Below, piece after piece: positions 45,303-60,300 of a stretch of DNA of 64,000 bases; positions within the stretch are counted from its first letter, which is position 1, and each line of letters opens with the position of its first letter. The DNA lies in contig OY855905.1 of NCBI GenBank assembly GCA_963693305.1, forward strand, positions 38,288,137 to 38,352,136, given 5' to 3'. The notes beneath the pieces were generated by a model. It searched no databases and was not told the origin of the DNA. It saw nothing but the letters and a program-made list of their open reading frames with translations. The DNA comes from Meandrina meandrites. Its lineage: Eukaryota > Cnidaria > Anthozoa > Scleractinia > Meandrinidae. The position numbers and the translations under genes are program-made.

Positions 45303-48300
45303 ATGGCCAGTCAAGAAAAGAGCGAGTCCTCTGCCTCGCAATCAGACAGTAACGTGGTAACTGAGAAAGAGATTGAACTCAAAATATCTACAAGAGACAC
45401 CTTAACAGTAAATCAAGGGAATGCTACAGGTAATCATGAATTGTTAGAATCCGAGAATGAATTGAGAAACAACTGTGGAGTGAATGAACAAACAAAGAAA
45501 CAAATGAAAGTTAATGAACAAGGTTTACTAAAATGACTGAATAGGTGAATGAATGATGACATGTGAACAGACAAATAAACAAATGGATGAAGAGATGAAT
45601 ATATCCATAAAACTAAGATCAAGAAACATTTCAAATTATATTCCTTTATGTTATTTGTATGTCATTACTGGATTCCCCAAATGAAGAGTTAAAAGCAGCA
45701 ATCTCAGTGAAGTTTGAAATAATACCAGTATGTTGGTTCTTTTAATTTTTCACATGTTCTTCAGACTCTGGTTCAGTATGTATCAACCTTGGAGATGAAG
45801 AGGATGTATTTGATGGCGACACTTCTTGTCATCCACAAGATCACAAGATAGGAGCGTTTCTTCCTGGACTGAAAGTTACTGCCACTGTTATTGATGTGGA
45901 ACGTGCACCAAGAACTCATCCATTCAATCCTAACTTGTAAGAATTATACTTACAAATTACATGTAAAAATATTTTATTTTTCAGTTATGTTTTCATGTGG
46001 AAATTTCTTGGCATGCATACATGAAAATACTGCAGGATTTTGAGCTGGATTTTTGGCCCCCTAAACTCTGACCCATGCAAAATGCACAAAAGAATTTAAC
46101 AACTTTGAATTCTTTATAAAAAGAAAAAGCTTGAGAGGCCCAGCATGGCTCCACCTTAAAATTCCCATAGTATGCTGCCTCTGATGTAGCCATGACTGCA
46201 CCGATTCCCTACCATAGTGTAAACAGACAAATACTAGTTTTAAGTCCCCATTGACCACCCACTGCACTCTGTGGAATGTTTCTTGCCTCCTGCAGTTCTT
46301 TCTTCCTTTAGGCAATTAAGCTTCTTTCAGAATACTGTTAATTCATGTTTTGTTGCTTGGCACACACTTACCTGATACATTTGGTTTTGTCCAGGTACAC
46401 TATACAACTAAGTCATGGCAGCTTTTCCTGGGTGATCAGACGGCGTTATAAACACTTCTTAAAACTTGATGCAGAACTATTTCTTCACAAAGTAAATGTA
46501 CGTCGACATAGCATAAGAGGGGATCACAGAGGAGAGCACCGTGTCCACCTGCCAAGCCGTCACCTGCCCAAGCGACCTGATATGTTTGCCACAACACTCA
46601 ATATGGACAAGAGAAAAAAATCTCTGGAGAAGTACCTGCAGGTGATTCTGGACAATCCAAACTATCGTAATCACAAAGAGACACTAAATTTTTTGGAAGT
46701 CAGCCATCTCTCTTTTCAATTTGATTTGGGGGAGAAAGGAAGGTAAGCAGCTAAGTATCTTTCAATCATAAGCTCGAAGTATGACTGTTCTTCTGTTTTG
46801 GTAGTACATTGATCAAGGCAAAAATTATTTACTGTGCAAGCGTTGGTCAAATAACTAGGTATCAAATATTACTTACTTTTGGGAAAAAGATCAAAGATCA
46901 AATCTTGCACAAGGAAATGTTCTCACATATAAAACCCTATTTTCTAGGGAAGGCATCCTGAGAAAACGCGCAGGAGGTCATCGGTTTCCAGCAGGGTGCT
47001 GTAGTTGCTGTGCAGGTCTGTCATGGGGAATCTGGGACAAAAGGTACTGTCTAGAAAGAAATGATGTCACATTAAGCTCACATCCACAACTCAGATATTT
47101 GCAGGGATGGAATTAACAGGAGTCAAATACATGCAGTTGTACATACTTGCTGTACCATTGAGCTATAACAGACTCATTGAAGCTAGAGGTTGTTAAATTA
47201 ATCCAGGTTCAAATACAATGAGGTATGGTAAGAGGATTGGAGACTGAGGGTCTGAACTTTCCACTTTCTGTACCTTTTACTCTAATGCCACCTTGGGACT
47301 CCCACTTCTAACTCACTCTTCTCCCCCCTCCCCTAGACTTCTGCATACTCTACTCCTAGGTTCCTGCCGCTTGTCTCCCTCCACTTCATGCTAAACTGCC
47401 AAATCTGTATATTCGTGTTGTCACGTTGAAATGTGCTTAAATGCTGAAAAAGGATCTTAATGTTGTTAATCTGAACTAATGATGATTATTAAATGTATCT
47501 AGTAGATAGATGGTCTTTTACTGAATTTGAATTTTAGTGTTTTCCACATGGGTGCACTTAAATGATGTTTTTTTATCCCTAATTACCCACCAATCATAAC
47601 TAACAATGAAAATACTAAAATCAGTCTATGTTTCTCAGCCAGCAGTCTGAGTCAGTTAACTGTTTAAAGAAGAGAAATTTTGCACTGGTATACAACAGGA
47701 ATCAAACCCGTTGGCCACTTGCATGTATCTCTGATGTGTCAGTGATATGTAACATTAAAAGAAACTCAGGGAGTATTAAACAAATAAAAACGTTTTCTTT
47801 GCAGGTGGCTCCTAGTGAAAGATAGTTTTATTGCTTATGTCAGGTAAGGAAGAACTTGAAAACCAAACTGATAAGAAGTCTACAATCAAATATTTAAGCA
47901 GTTACATGTTGTTCACAACCTGGCATTGTTGTACAGCTTAAGCCCACTCTTTTGAGCGCTAAATAATTCTATATCTTATTACCAAGCACAAGCACAGTAT
48001 ACTTGGTGAACATGCCAAGGCCTTCACAGTACAGACCTTATCGCAGTAAAGTTTGTACCTGACTGAAACAGCCAAGGGCTTATATACTCCCATTATGGGC
48101 TTGAGCAAGCACTGAGCTCATAAGGGTTTTATTACACAACTTAATGATTGAAAAGGAGCTGTAGCAACATTCTGATTGGCTGGTTTGTTATTATTAGCCC
48201 CAAGGATAAACATGTCAGAGGTGTCGTGTTGATGGACAAAGAATTCACCTTCAAGTATGGCAGGAAGCAAACAGGAGTGCGGCATGGATTGCTGATCCAT

Positions 48301-51300
48301 AACCAGGCAAGGTGAGATGTGTTTTATTGTAAATGGTGCGGGGAGCTGAGGGACCCTTTTTCTGTGCTCTTTATTTCTTTTTTAAAAAAATATATGACAT
48401 GCAATGTCACACATTAAAATTTGTCATTTTTTAGGCAACTGCTGTTATCTTGCTGGACTGAAAGAAAGGCAAGGTATGACCAAGAAACTTCTCATTTGTT
48501 TTTTGTTTGTTTGTTGATGTTTGAGCCATTCTAATGTTTGGAATGTTTTTAATTAACTATTTCATCATTCACTACATAGAAATGTTAGTCAATGCGCAAT
48601 AACATGATTATATTAAATGCAAATTCAAGAATATAGGGCCCTTGCTGGTTTTCCATGTAAAATTGAGTAAAGTTGGCTTCCAATCAATTAGATCATAACA
48701 ATATTATAGTAAATTGTTTGAGCCCAAGTATCTGACAGTAGTTTGTCTAGTCCTGATAATTTGTCCCGACGAGGGTTTTCCTGTAATGGTGATTGACATT
48801 TTCTTCAGAGTCAAGTAAAAAGTTGTTTGTCAGCCAATAGTGGTAAGTATCTTTGGTATGAATGGGATTGGTCAGTTTTGCCGTGATGGCATTAGGTGTT
48901 AAGACAGAGTTTGTAAATAGTGATTGGTCTGCATGTGCAGTTGTTGTTATGCAGTTTCGATCTGGTTATTGTGCATATATACATTTTAACTCATTAGCTT
49001 TTATTGGTCCCCCAGCCTGCAAACAGCCTCTAAAATGGGGTAGGGCAGAAGAAGGGCCTGGGGGAGAAAGAAATACCCCCTCCCCTTCCCCCTCCCCCCA
49101 CCCACTCCCCCCACCCACTCCCCTTTCTTTATTCTCCTGTTTTCTATTCGCCCCATCCTTGCTATGGTCCCAAGGATACTTCAGTGATGTTCAAGGTTGC
49201 ATCAGAATCCAGGAAATTTAAACTTGCCATGTTCACAATTACTATGAAAACTTATTGCCTTTTTCTATAATTTCAACAGCGAATGGATGAAAGCAGTTGT
49301 TCATGTGATGGCAACAACAGGTGCTGATTGGATAAAAGAGCATCCTCATGATTCATATGCCCCAGTCAGGGAAAATGCTTATGCTCAGTGGTGAGTTGGT
49401 CCAATACTAACCATGCAAAGTTCCATTATAGGTAATCAACTATCACATGTGATGTGTAATGGGGTAAGAGTATATCCTTACAGGTCATTATAGGAACACA
49501 GTCTACTAACACTTTTTTTTCCCACTATCTTTCCAAAAGTTTGTTGTGCAAGCACAGGCAGACCAAGCGATGGCCTTGTTAATGATATGCAACGGTCGTT
49601 CTCGGTTTGACTCAAACGATCGAATAATGCCCCATAAATGACTAAACTTGAGATCTTTTGTTCCTAAATTACAATAAACTGTAAGCCAGATAAATAAAGA
49701 TCACTTGCCTAATGTTGATTGTCTGTTTTTGCGAGCTTTAGTGTGGTTTTTTTGACGATTTATTCCTCATTTGCCACTGACGCCCCTTACTAATACCAAA
49801 GAAAGAGACAAGGCATGCAGCTTCCAACGCCGCCAAATCCCGACACAGCCCCAAATTTTCCAATTTCTCGTATTTCCACGTGTCCCTTCGCCATCCAGCC
49901 TCGGGCACATATAGTTCGATGAATTACCAAGCTTTGGGCCGAAAATTGTTGTAATCACTCGGTTCTAACAACCTAAACAGCCGCCGCGAATTTCCACATT
50001 CGACAAGAATACGCCATCGTCAGAGGATGTGGCGCAAGGTCGGCGATCATAAGGTCGTTATCAAAGTCAAAATTGTCAAACACCGCGGTCAGATTACGCG
50101 TGCAAGCGACAAATAAACATTCTACCCCTCCCCGCAGCGCGAGGCGTGTGCGATGAAAAGACCTTCCCATTCTTTTAATTTATAAAACTTGCCACGGTGA
50201 AAACGGAAGAATAGCTTACCATAAACGTGCCATAAGGTTGTCATTCAATTTTTGAGGTCTTTTCGTCGTACACGCCTCGCGCTGTGGGGAGGGGTAGAAT
50301 GTTTATTTGTCGCTTGCACGCGTAATCCGACCGCGGTGTTTGATAATTTTGAATTTGATAACGACCTTATGATCGCCGACCTTGGCGTATTCTTGTCGAA
50401 TGTGGAAATTCGCGGCGGCTGTTTAGGTTGTTAGAACCGAGCGATTACAACGATTTTTGGCCCAAAGCTTGGTAATTTATCGAACTATATGTGCCCGAGG
50501 CTGGATGGCGAAAGGACGCGTGGAAATACGAGAAATTGGAAAAATTCGGGGCTGTGTCGGGATTTGGCGGCGTTGGAAGCTGCATGCCTTGTCTCTTTCT
50601 TTGGTATTAGTAGGGGGCGTCAGTGGCAAGTGAGGAATAAATCGTCAAAAAAAACACACTAAAGCTCGCAAAAACAGACAATCAACATTAGGCAAGTGAT
50701 CTTTATTTATCTGGCTTACAGTTTATTGTAATTTAGGAACAAAAGATCTCAAATTTAGTCATTTATGGGGCATTATTCGATCGTTTGAGTCAAACCGAGA
50801 ACGACCGTTGCATATCATTAACAAGGCCATCGCTTGGTCTGCCTGTGGTGCAAGGTCCCAAAAGCTGCTCAGAGCTTTAATTTACTTTTTTCTTTTGGAA
50901 TAGATTTTTTTTTTGTAATTTGTGAAAAGAAAAAGAAGGGCAGTGGGAGATAGGTGAATTTATGTTGAAGAGATATTATTGCATTTAGCAACAAATAAAT
51001 TATCTTGAAATTAACATGATTAGGGCTATACATGGGCCGGTTTAACCACAAATTTGAATCTACTTATACTAGCCTGCGAGCAGGCTCCCAAAGAAATTGG
51101 CGAGCGAAGCGAGCCGAGAAGGGCCTGAGGGAGAATTAAAATCGGGGGAGCCTGCAGAAAAAGGTTTTATGCCGCCGTTCCAAGCACCCGCCGTGCACCA
51201 GATTCTGGTGCAACCTCTGATTGGCCAGATTGCCGATTGTTGACGGGTCTTATTGGCATCATGATTTGCTGACGTCATGAGACGCGATACCATCAAAATT

Positions 51301-54300
51301 TCAATTTCGGCTTAGCGAAGTGTAAACATGATGGTGTCTTCTGGCGATGGGCGAGTTACGGATGATCTGTTTCAAAGAGTATTAAGCGATTCATTAAGGG
51401 AATTCGTCCACATAAGACAGCTGAAAGAAGAGAAGAAACGTTGCTTGCGATCTCTGGCGTAGTAGAAACGAGGTGGCAGGCCTACACGGACCCCTACGTT
51501 CGTGAAATTTGCACATTTGCCGTCCAGCATTGGATTTAGTCGTCCAACATATTTCGCTTCCCACTTATAAAGGGTACTATATGCTGCCAGCTGTATTATT
51601 AGGAGGCGTTTAACGGTTTTAAGCCGAGTAGAGCCGCGAGACTGCTCAGTGAAATGTGTAGAGGTCATAGGTCTGCACGGTTTTCCGCCGGAAGATGCGT
51701 TGCTTCCTTCACGGATGACATTTATTTTTGTCCAGTTGTTGCTGTGGAATATTCATCGATGCCTGGATTTCTCCTCCAAAGTATGGGGTTTTCAATGTTT
51801 TCCTCGCTTGCTTCATGGGTAAATGTAAGCGTTCTGCAATAAATTTTTGTCTTTGCTTGAGGCGCTTTATCCGCAGCGACGCTATCATCTTTTGTATTTC
51901 GCTTAGCCGAAAGTGTTACTCCTTTCAAGTTAACGACAGATTAATGACAGGTTAATTAAACGGGGGGCGGAATGGCGGCTACAATCCTTTGTCAACAGGC
52001 TCTCCCCCTCTCCCTCTCTCCCTGCCTTTTCCCCTTCCCCCACCCCCACCTTTCTCTTGCCGCTTTCTTTTCGCCCCATCTTCGACCGGAGAGCCTGTTC
52101 ACAGGCTAACTTATACGTGCATGGTAGTTAATAACATATTAAGTGAACTGGAGCAGCTGCTGTCTAGGTAGTCATGCTTCTCGTGGATTGATCTTTGCGT
52201 TACTATCCAAAACGACGTTTCAGAGTTAAAGAGACTAGTTTTATTGTCAGTCGCTATGCAAAGAAATTTGTTTTTTTTTTTTAAAAAAAAAAAGCGTGGT
52301 TTAATCAAGCAGTTTTTCTTTCAGGTTTGTAGATGGAGAGTCATACTTTGATGGTGTGGCCAATGCTTTGGAGTCTGCGGAAGAAGAAATCCTCATAACT
52401 GGCTGGTGGTAAGTTTTTGTCCTTCATGACACTTATCAGGGACGTCACGCTGACTTTGTGGGGTGGGGTCGTCTGACGTCCCGCTCACCTCATGGCAAGA
52501 TGTATATTGTGTGGCTCCCAATAAAGTCCTTCAAGTTCTTTCAAAGGTGATTGACATGTCCCTTTTTGGATGCAACCACGATTCATAGTAACCTTGCCAG
52601 CTCCATGTGATCAGAATGTGCAGTGGAAAGATAAAAGCATACTGAAGTTGTTTTGCTCTTCCCATTCACATTCTCTCCTGCCTGTATCTTTTAAGTTATC
52701 TTTTCGGGTTTTTGATTTTCGTTTTTTCTCGATAATCGTACTCAGCTGGTTTTTTGATTCAATGTTAATATAATTTTCGTGAAATGTTAATTTTCCCTTT
52801 ATCAGGGTCAGTCCAGAGATCTATCTTCGCCGACCGATCACTGCTGGTCATGAATGGAGGCTGGACAATATTCTAAAGAGAAAAGCGGTACTAAGGATTT
52901 TTCTGTTTTCCAGATTCATTCTCTATGAACAATTAATTACTTGCATGTAGACTATCATCGCTATTACATACCACTTATTAACCGAGAGTGAGGTCATTAC
53001 AGGGAAATCTCAGACCGAGGCCTTGATGGATTGACCGAGCGATAGCGAGGTCAATACATCAAGGCCAAGGTCTGAGATTTCCCTGTAATGACCGAACGGA
53101 CGAGGTTAATAAGTTATTTATTATATGGCCTTTTTAGCGCTGAAAAAAGGGAAACGTTTTTCAATATCCGCTTGCGCGCGCAAGAGGTCATTCGAGGTCA
53201 TGTTCACTGAATCGAAACGAACCCGGCCATGCGATCGAAACCAGAAGAAACGGTTTCTCTGACAATGAGGCAATTTTTGTCTTCATTACGCCAAGATCTA
53301 GGGCAAATTTAACCACTTTAATTTTCACAAAACAAACTGACCTGTGTTTACAAGTGTTTGAGAAAAATTTTCGTAATGCCCGGTCATTACAAGAAAATAT
53401 TGCCCACTCAGTAGCCAATCAGAGCGCGCGTACTATTGGAGCCATATAATAATGACTTTCAAAGTTTCCTTCAACTTTTTGAAGTTACAGTAATTCCTGC
53501 TACAAAGAAATGGACGCTCGTCATGTAAAGCGAGTTTTTGAATGAAGCACATGACTGTTTGAAATTCAAGTTTTGATGGTTTTGTTTTATAGGAGAATGG
53601 AGTAAAGGTTTATGTTTTGGTTTACAAAGAAGTGGAGCTGGCTCTGACATTGAACAGTGCGTACACTAAAGCCAGACTGACGAGTTTACACCCGAATATA
53701 AAGGTAAAGCTTAGAGGGATTTGAAATATGGCAATGTAAATATGCTATCTTCTCATATACATTTTGATGAAATTAAATCTCAGTGTCTACGTTGTTTGCA
53801 CTTCTATGCGAATAACAGCCAGTGAAAACAAACAATCAAATAAACAGATATTGCAAAAAGAACAGAACTGAACAAGTTAAGAATCCCAACTGGTGGCAGG
53901 AAGCTTACTATTTCATTCCTGAGCAACAATCTCCTCCTCATCCTCCTCCTCCTCCATAGTAAACTACTCTTCCACGCCTTCAATTTTATGATCACGTAGG
54001 TTTGTTTTGTTTTGGGACAGTCTGGGTCCGAGCAATGGTGGAATGAAGACATATTGTAAAATCGTTCGCCTATTACTAATAATGTTTTATTAAGTAAAGG
54101 GAGTCATTCCAACAGCTACTGCAAGACATCGCTGAGCAGTTTCCTTTGCAGTAAATAAATCTCTATTTAAACAACGGCTCCTTTAGGAGCCACCACATAC
54201 AAGAAAGGAAATAACCAATGAGTTAGTAAGCTATAACTTAAAGAGAAAAAGTCACCGACGCATCGCCGACACACCACCGACGCACCGTCAACGCAGCCTA

Positions 54301-57300
54301 TTTATCGACTGGGAAAACAGCTGCCAACGCGTCGGCCGACAGTCGACCGACAGTCGGTCGACTGTCGGCCGACTGTCGACCGACGCGTTGGCCGACACGT
54401 TGGCCGACGCGTTGGTTGGATCAGATTCGTTACCTTACCCCAGGATTTCAGTAAAACAACTCAATAGTCTTTTGAATGCTTTTGAAACGGGTGAATTAAT
54501 TACACGAATTGCTCTGTTGACGAGCTAATGAAAGGCATGAACCATTTAAATCTAGAACGAGTTAGAATGATGGACGTGGATGCAATTTGATAGTTCAGCC
54601 GCGCCTTCCCTCATGAAGATGCTATTGTATTCTGCCGACTCAGCGGAAAAAGAATCACTACTGAACTTTCTTTATATAATTTAAAACTGTTTCAAATCTT
54701 AAATTTGTGAATTGTGCGGCAAAACTTCAACAATTATCTTTTAAAGTTTGACAGTTGTTGGATTTTTTTGTTTCTGCAGGTTTTGCGTCACCCAGACCAC
54801 CTCCCTGGGGCGGGCGTGATATATTGGGCTCATCATGAAAAGTTGGTGGTTGTGGACCAGAAGGTGGCTTTCATTGGTGGTAAATAAATATAGTTTTATT
54901 TAAAAGCCAAGTTCTTCCAGTGTGGTCCCGAACGATCTTCGTTAATTAATAAAGAATTTATTACATGACTTTATGATTGAAAAGAGCTGTAGGAACGTAA
55001 CGCAGTCCAGTAGCCGAGTTTCTAAATGTTGGACTGGCAAGGAAGCGTTCTGGTTGGCTGATTTATATTTAGTTATTGTACATCACAGTTAAAAAGTAAA
55101 TTCCCGTGACGGATCATAAAAATACCCGTGACGTAACGTTTGTATGACAAATTTGTTTCATTGACAATGCTTTGGAATACTGACTTAGTAGTTTATCGAG
55201 TTCTTCAAAGAGAAGTCCGGGAATCTGAAATCACCTGACTGTCATGAATATAAATTTTCAGTGTGCGGAACTTTGTTGTATTTGTAACACCACCTTCGCT
55301 TTCGACCTTTCTCTTTCGTGACTAATGTCACACAACGCCTCATTATTTCAACTGCAGAACTAATGCTTGGGTATGTTTTAGGTCTTGATCTTTGTTTTGG
55401 TCGCTGGGACAACTCATTGCATCGTCTGACTGACTTTGGATCCGCGGTTCGGCCTCCAGCCATAAACAGAACGGTAACCATCACCATTTTAATACGTTTT
55501 TGACAACAAAAGGCCGTTGGTGTGTGACTTTGCTACTTTTGTAACTAGGAGCAAGAGATCAGGAGAATTGGCGCATTGTTTGTAGAGGGAACAGTGGAGG
55601 GACTGAGTTTGCCTATTTGCCCAGACTTGCAAGACTGTGCGACTGTTGAGATAGAACCCGGAACATCAGGAGGAAGTAAAATGTGGCTGGGAAAAGATTA
55701 CTCCAATCCAATTACCAGGGATTTCTTTGACGTCCACAAACCTTATGAAGGTACTTTGGATGGTTTGTCAATGGTTTTCAGTTCATTGTTTTCTGAGTTT
55801 GATGATTAGATTAAAGAAACATTTCCAGTGTGTTCTGACCAATGACCACCAATCAAAACGAAGATGTTGTTTTCGTGGCTAACGCGTGCAAAACCAAACA
55901 GAAAACTCTCACATTTGTCCAATCACAACAAACGCAAACCAATAAGAAAGAAACCGGTGCCAAGCGGAAGCGTGGGAAAACTCACGAAATCCAAGTCACG
56001 ATTGATGATTCTTTTGCTTCTGAATGATTAAAAAAGGCGGGTTTGTTTTGACCAAACGCAACTTACCAAAGGCCTAAATGCTAAGGCACTATGATGTAAA
56101 CTTTGGGTGGTGGGAGGGGGACACGCGTGAGTACTACGCAGAACGTAGAATATTTTCAATTTGCGTAACTGTACTTGTATTTCGTGCAATATATGATTTA
56201 ACTGTGACCTTTTGCCGTCTTTTGTCCTCCTTAACTTATTCTTTTGAGCGCCTTTGAACTTCAAGCCAACTGGCGCTGTAACATTTCCATTGGCATTATT
56301 ATTTAAGAGACAGCCACATTCGTAACCAGATTCCCATCAAAGTCAACTTGAGTTTTGTATCCAAAGTGTAAGTTAATCTTCTGTTTCTGTTCTGTTCAGA
56401 CTCCGTTGACAGAGGTTCTGTTCCTCGAATGCCATGGCATGATGTTGGGATGCGAGTGTTTGGTGCACCAGCAAGGGACGTGGCCAGGCATTTCATTCTC
56501 AGATGGAATGCTACAAAGGTAAATATGTTTACAAGAATAAAATAACGAATCAACGAATTAATTATTGGTGGAAACGAATTCAGAAAAAAATACACAAGGT
56601 TAAGAACACAAGGAAGCACTCCAGTTATAACTGTTAACGTTTTAAAATTGTACTGCAAACTAAGTTAAATTGCATTTTTCTGTCAAGTCCTTAAAACTTA
56701 GAAAAGCTTACGGAGTTTCCACGACCAAATTAACTGAAGAATCTAGTACAGCGGAACCAAAAATTTACTGCAATGTTCTCAAAAGAAATTACGCGCTGAG
56801 ATTACTTCTGATGGTTGGATTGAGGTGACTGCTCACTAGTAACAAATGGTTTGAAGAACACTCACTGTGTATTTAATTTGTGGTTAGTGGAAAGTATTAA
56901 TTTGGGAAGGTAACCAAATAATTAAAAGTAGCATTAGTGTTTAGTAATCGTTTTGCAGGAAGCACTGTAAGTTTTGGTATGTGTAGCGAACTGTACATTT
57001 AATATGTCTTGATAATTATGTAGTTCGGTTCTTCCACTTGGAGCATTACACGAGAGGTTTTGTCTGTTCAAGAAACGCTGGTTAAGGCTGCTTTGCTGGT
57101 AGTGCCAGACGACAATTATGTATACCATTTAAATGTTTGTTCTATGACTCCAATGTTATGTTACTTTTGTTTTGTTTTTGTAGCTCGAAAAAGTTAAAAT
57201 GTTTCCTGACATACCTTTCCTGCTTCCGAAGTCCTACGCAAAACTAACAAACGAGAGGCCGGCGACGTCAGGCAGAGCTAACGTGGTGGATTGCCAAGTA

Positions 57301-60300
57301 AGAAAAAAAATGTTTTGTGTGGCATTCTGCTCTGATTTACAAACGAAAGTCAATCAACTTTGTATAACTGAACTCCATCTATGAAAGTGGTTAATGAGGC
57401 TTGCATAATGTTCTTTGGGGGGGGGGGGGGGATGCCCCGTGGCTTTAAAAAACCTTATCCCCTACAAACCCAAACCATGTAAAATTTGGACTCTTTCTCG
57501 GACCTAAAGTTTTATTCTTTTCGCTTTAAATTCCGCCTAAAGGCAAATGTACAACCCCATAGAGCGTATTCACTCACGTGACCAGCGGCCATATTGGTTT
57601 ACCTAAACAAAAGACGGTTTTTGAATAAAAGTAGATTTTAACTACCGGTGGGATGGCTTGGTACACCAATATGGCCGCCGATTTTGGCCACATGGCAGAT
57701 TACCTGTAAAACAGTTTGTCTCCGATGCCATTGTCGATTGCCTCTTCTAATTTCTACGCTGTTAGATTCTCCGTTCCTTGTGTTCGTGGTCAGGCGGTGT
57801 CCCCCCGGAGAGCTCCATTCACCAGGCCTACATAAAGGCAATTGAAGCATCTAAGCACTTCATTTATATCGAGGTGAGTTAAGTGCCGGAAAAACTAAGG
57901 CGCCCAACATTTGATATCTGACATGTGTGACGGTTGAACAGGATGACTGACATTCAAGTGATGTCACTGGCCAAATAGCACAAGGAAAACTGTAAAACGC
58001 TTATCTACCTGGGAATAAAATTTAATTCATGTTTTGTTCCTGGGCTCTTGGTTTAAGAATACATCTTGAGCTTGGGCTACCTGTGGCTTAAGGCGTTTTT
58101 CATTGCCCATTGTAAGCTTAAAAAATCGCCTTGGTGCTCGTGAAGCTATTCTCCCTTTTCGATGGACATTTATTGGAGGACAACGTTTTTCCAGCATAAA
58201 TCCGATGAATCGTTCTCAAACTGAATTTGAAGTTTGTGCAAGTCCTGGATTAGTTAAATCATGCTTTGCATAATCAGGCCCTATCATTGGTTAGTGACAT
58301 GTGATTACTGAAATGATGAATGAAATTTTTCAGCCTGTTATAAACAGTTTCAGTTCGGAAACAGTTTAATTTCTAACGTTTCCCGAAAACCAAGTTGTAG
58401 AAGAAACTTTGTGTTGAATGCTCCATTAACCTTGCCTCATTTTGTTTGTAGAACCAGTTCTTCATCACTTCCCTGTTCATCGACAATATCAAGAATGAGA
58501 TAGGCCAGAACATACTTTGGCGAATAGAGAGAGCTCACAGGTTTGCAGTGCTTTTCTTAAGTCTTTTCCTTTCCCCCTTTCTCCTTTTGACTGGTCCGTT
58601 GTTTGCATCCTTTTATAGGTGAATCTAAAGGGAAAAAAAAACCGAGAGAATGAGAAGCCGTTTTTGTGACTGACTCGCGAGACGCTATAAAAGCCCGGAC
58701 ATACTGCGCAGAACTTTCTCTAAATGTAATAACGATAAATTGTTCACGAACGTGGGACAGAAATTCTGAGTCCCCGACGGGAATCGAACCCATGGCCTTT
58801 CAGATTCAGGTTGGGCGCTCTAACCACTGAGCTACGAGAGACTCTTGGGTTGGATTCCCGTCGGGGATTCAGAATTTTTTTTTTGTCCCACGCTCCTGAA
58901 CAATTTATCTTTATCATTTATTTGCCGAGCTTCAAATTTACCATCACTCAGTTATTTCTCTAAATGCATATTTGTACCGGCGTTGTATGGTAACTGTAGC
59001 ATTTCAACCTTTTTCGTCAACAGAGAAGGGGAGAACTTTAAAGTTATAGTCGTCATGCCCCTACTTCCAGCATTTGAAGGTGAGTCGGCTCGTGTATCAA
59101 TGGAAGGATAACTAAAAGACAATATCTTGAATCTTTTATATATTATAACTTACAGAACTCTTGCAATCATACAGTTAGTCAGTACAGTCTAACCACACTC
59201 AATGGATTTCTCAGTAATGCGCGGTAATACTGACAACCAGAGATTGATACTTACGTACAGTTCACTTTATAATTTTACACTGTAACGAAGCAATCCCAGA
59301 AAACTAGCAAACAAAGCAGACTCACACGCACATCAACCAACAGTTTTGACAGTTCAGTGGGTAGACCGTAAGCTGCATTAGTTTCGAAACGGAGCAGTTT
59401 GATGACATTAGAGAGATTAAGCATGACGTTATACGGCAAACAGCAAAGGCGAGCTTGCCTTTCATTTTGTCCCCTTTTTATCGAATTCTAAAATAAATTC
59501 CTCAGAAAAATAGGGAAAAATCATACGTTCGCGACAAGCACAAACCTGCTCATTTCCGCGTACAAGCGCCAAACGGCAGACAGAAGAAGTGGAATTTTTG
59601 CCGCTCCCGGGAAAATAGACGCCATGATTAAATATCTTTATTAGTGATGAGAGGCGAAGCAGCCAGAAACACATTGGCGCTTTCATTTGAGATGACAGGA
59701 GAGACTGGTAGCAGTCTAACATATGTGCTGCTTGCAATATTCATTTGCAGGAGAGATTGGCACAGCTACTGGTCGATCAATTGGCGCCATCACGCACTGG
59801 AACTACCGATCAATTTGCCGTGGCTCTCATTCCCTGCTGCAGAGACTTGCCGAACTTGGTATGGACAAATTGCAACTTCAACTTTAAAGTCTTTTTCAGA
59901 TTGACGCGTGAACTAATGTGCTGTTTTCAATCTTCTCTTTTCTTCAGTTGGTGATCCCTCCAAGTATATCTCATTTTACGGACTCAGAACTCATTCGGAA
60001 TTACATGGAACACCCGTAAGTCAATTACATTAGCTTCTTCGCTTAAATGCAAATCTAGTGAAACAATTCTACCTTCAGTTGACTGCAACCTGTGTTTGTC
60101 TGATTGCAGGTAACAGAGCTAGTGTATGTTCACAGCAAGATGATGATTGTCGACGACAACACAGTTATCATTGGCTCAGGTAACTCGACGTCCATATTAA
60201 CATGTGATGTATGCAAAATATTACTATAAGCTTTATAAGTTGTTACATGCATGATGCATGTAACCATCCGGCTCCATATATGAAAAATTCACGCTTGAAC

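Noticed and set aside
58780..58835. Functional tRNA gene
   Set aside because: A- and B-boxes are present but acceptor and anticodon stems do not pair well, and the same sequence recurs with tails as a SINE.
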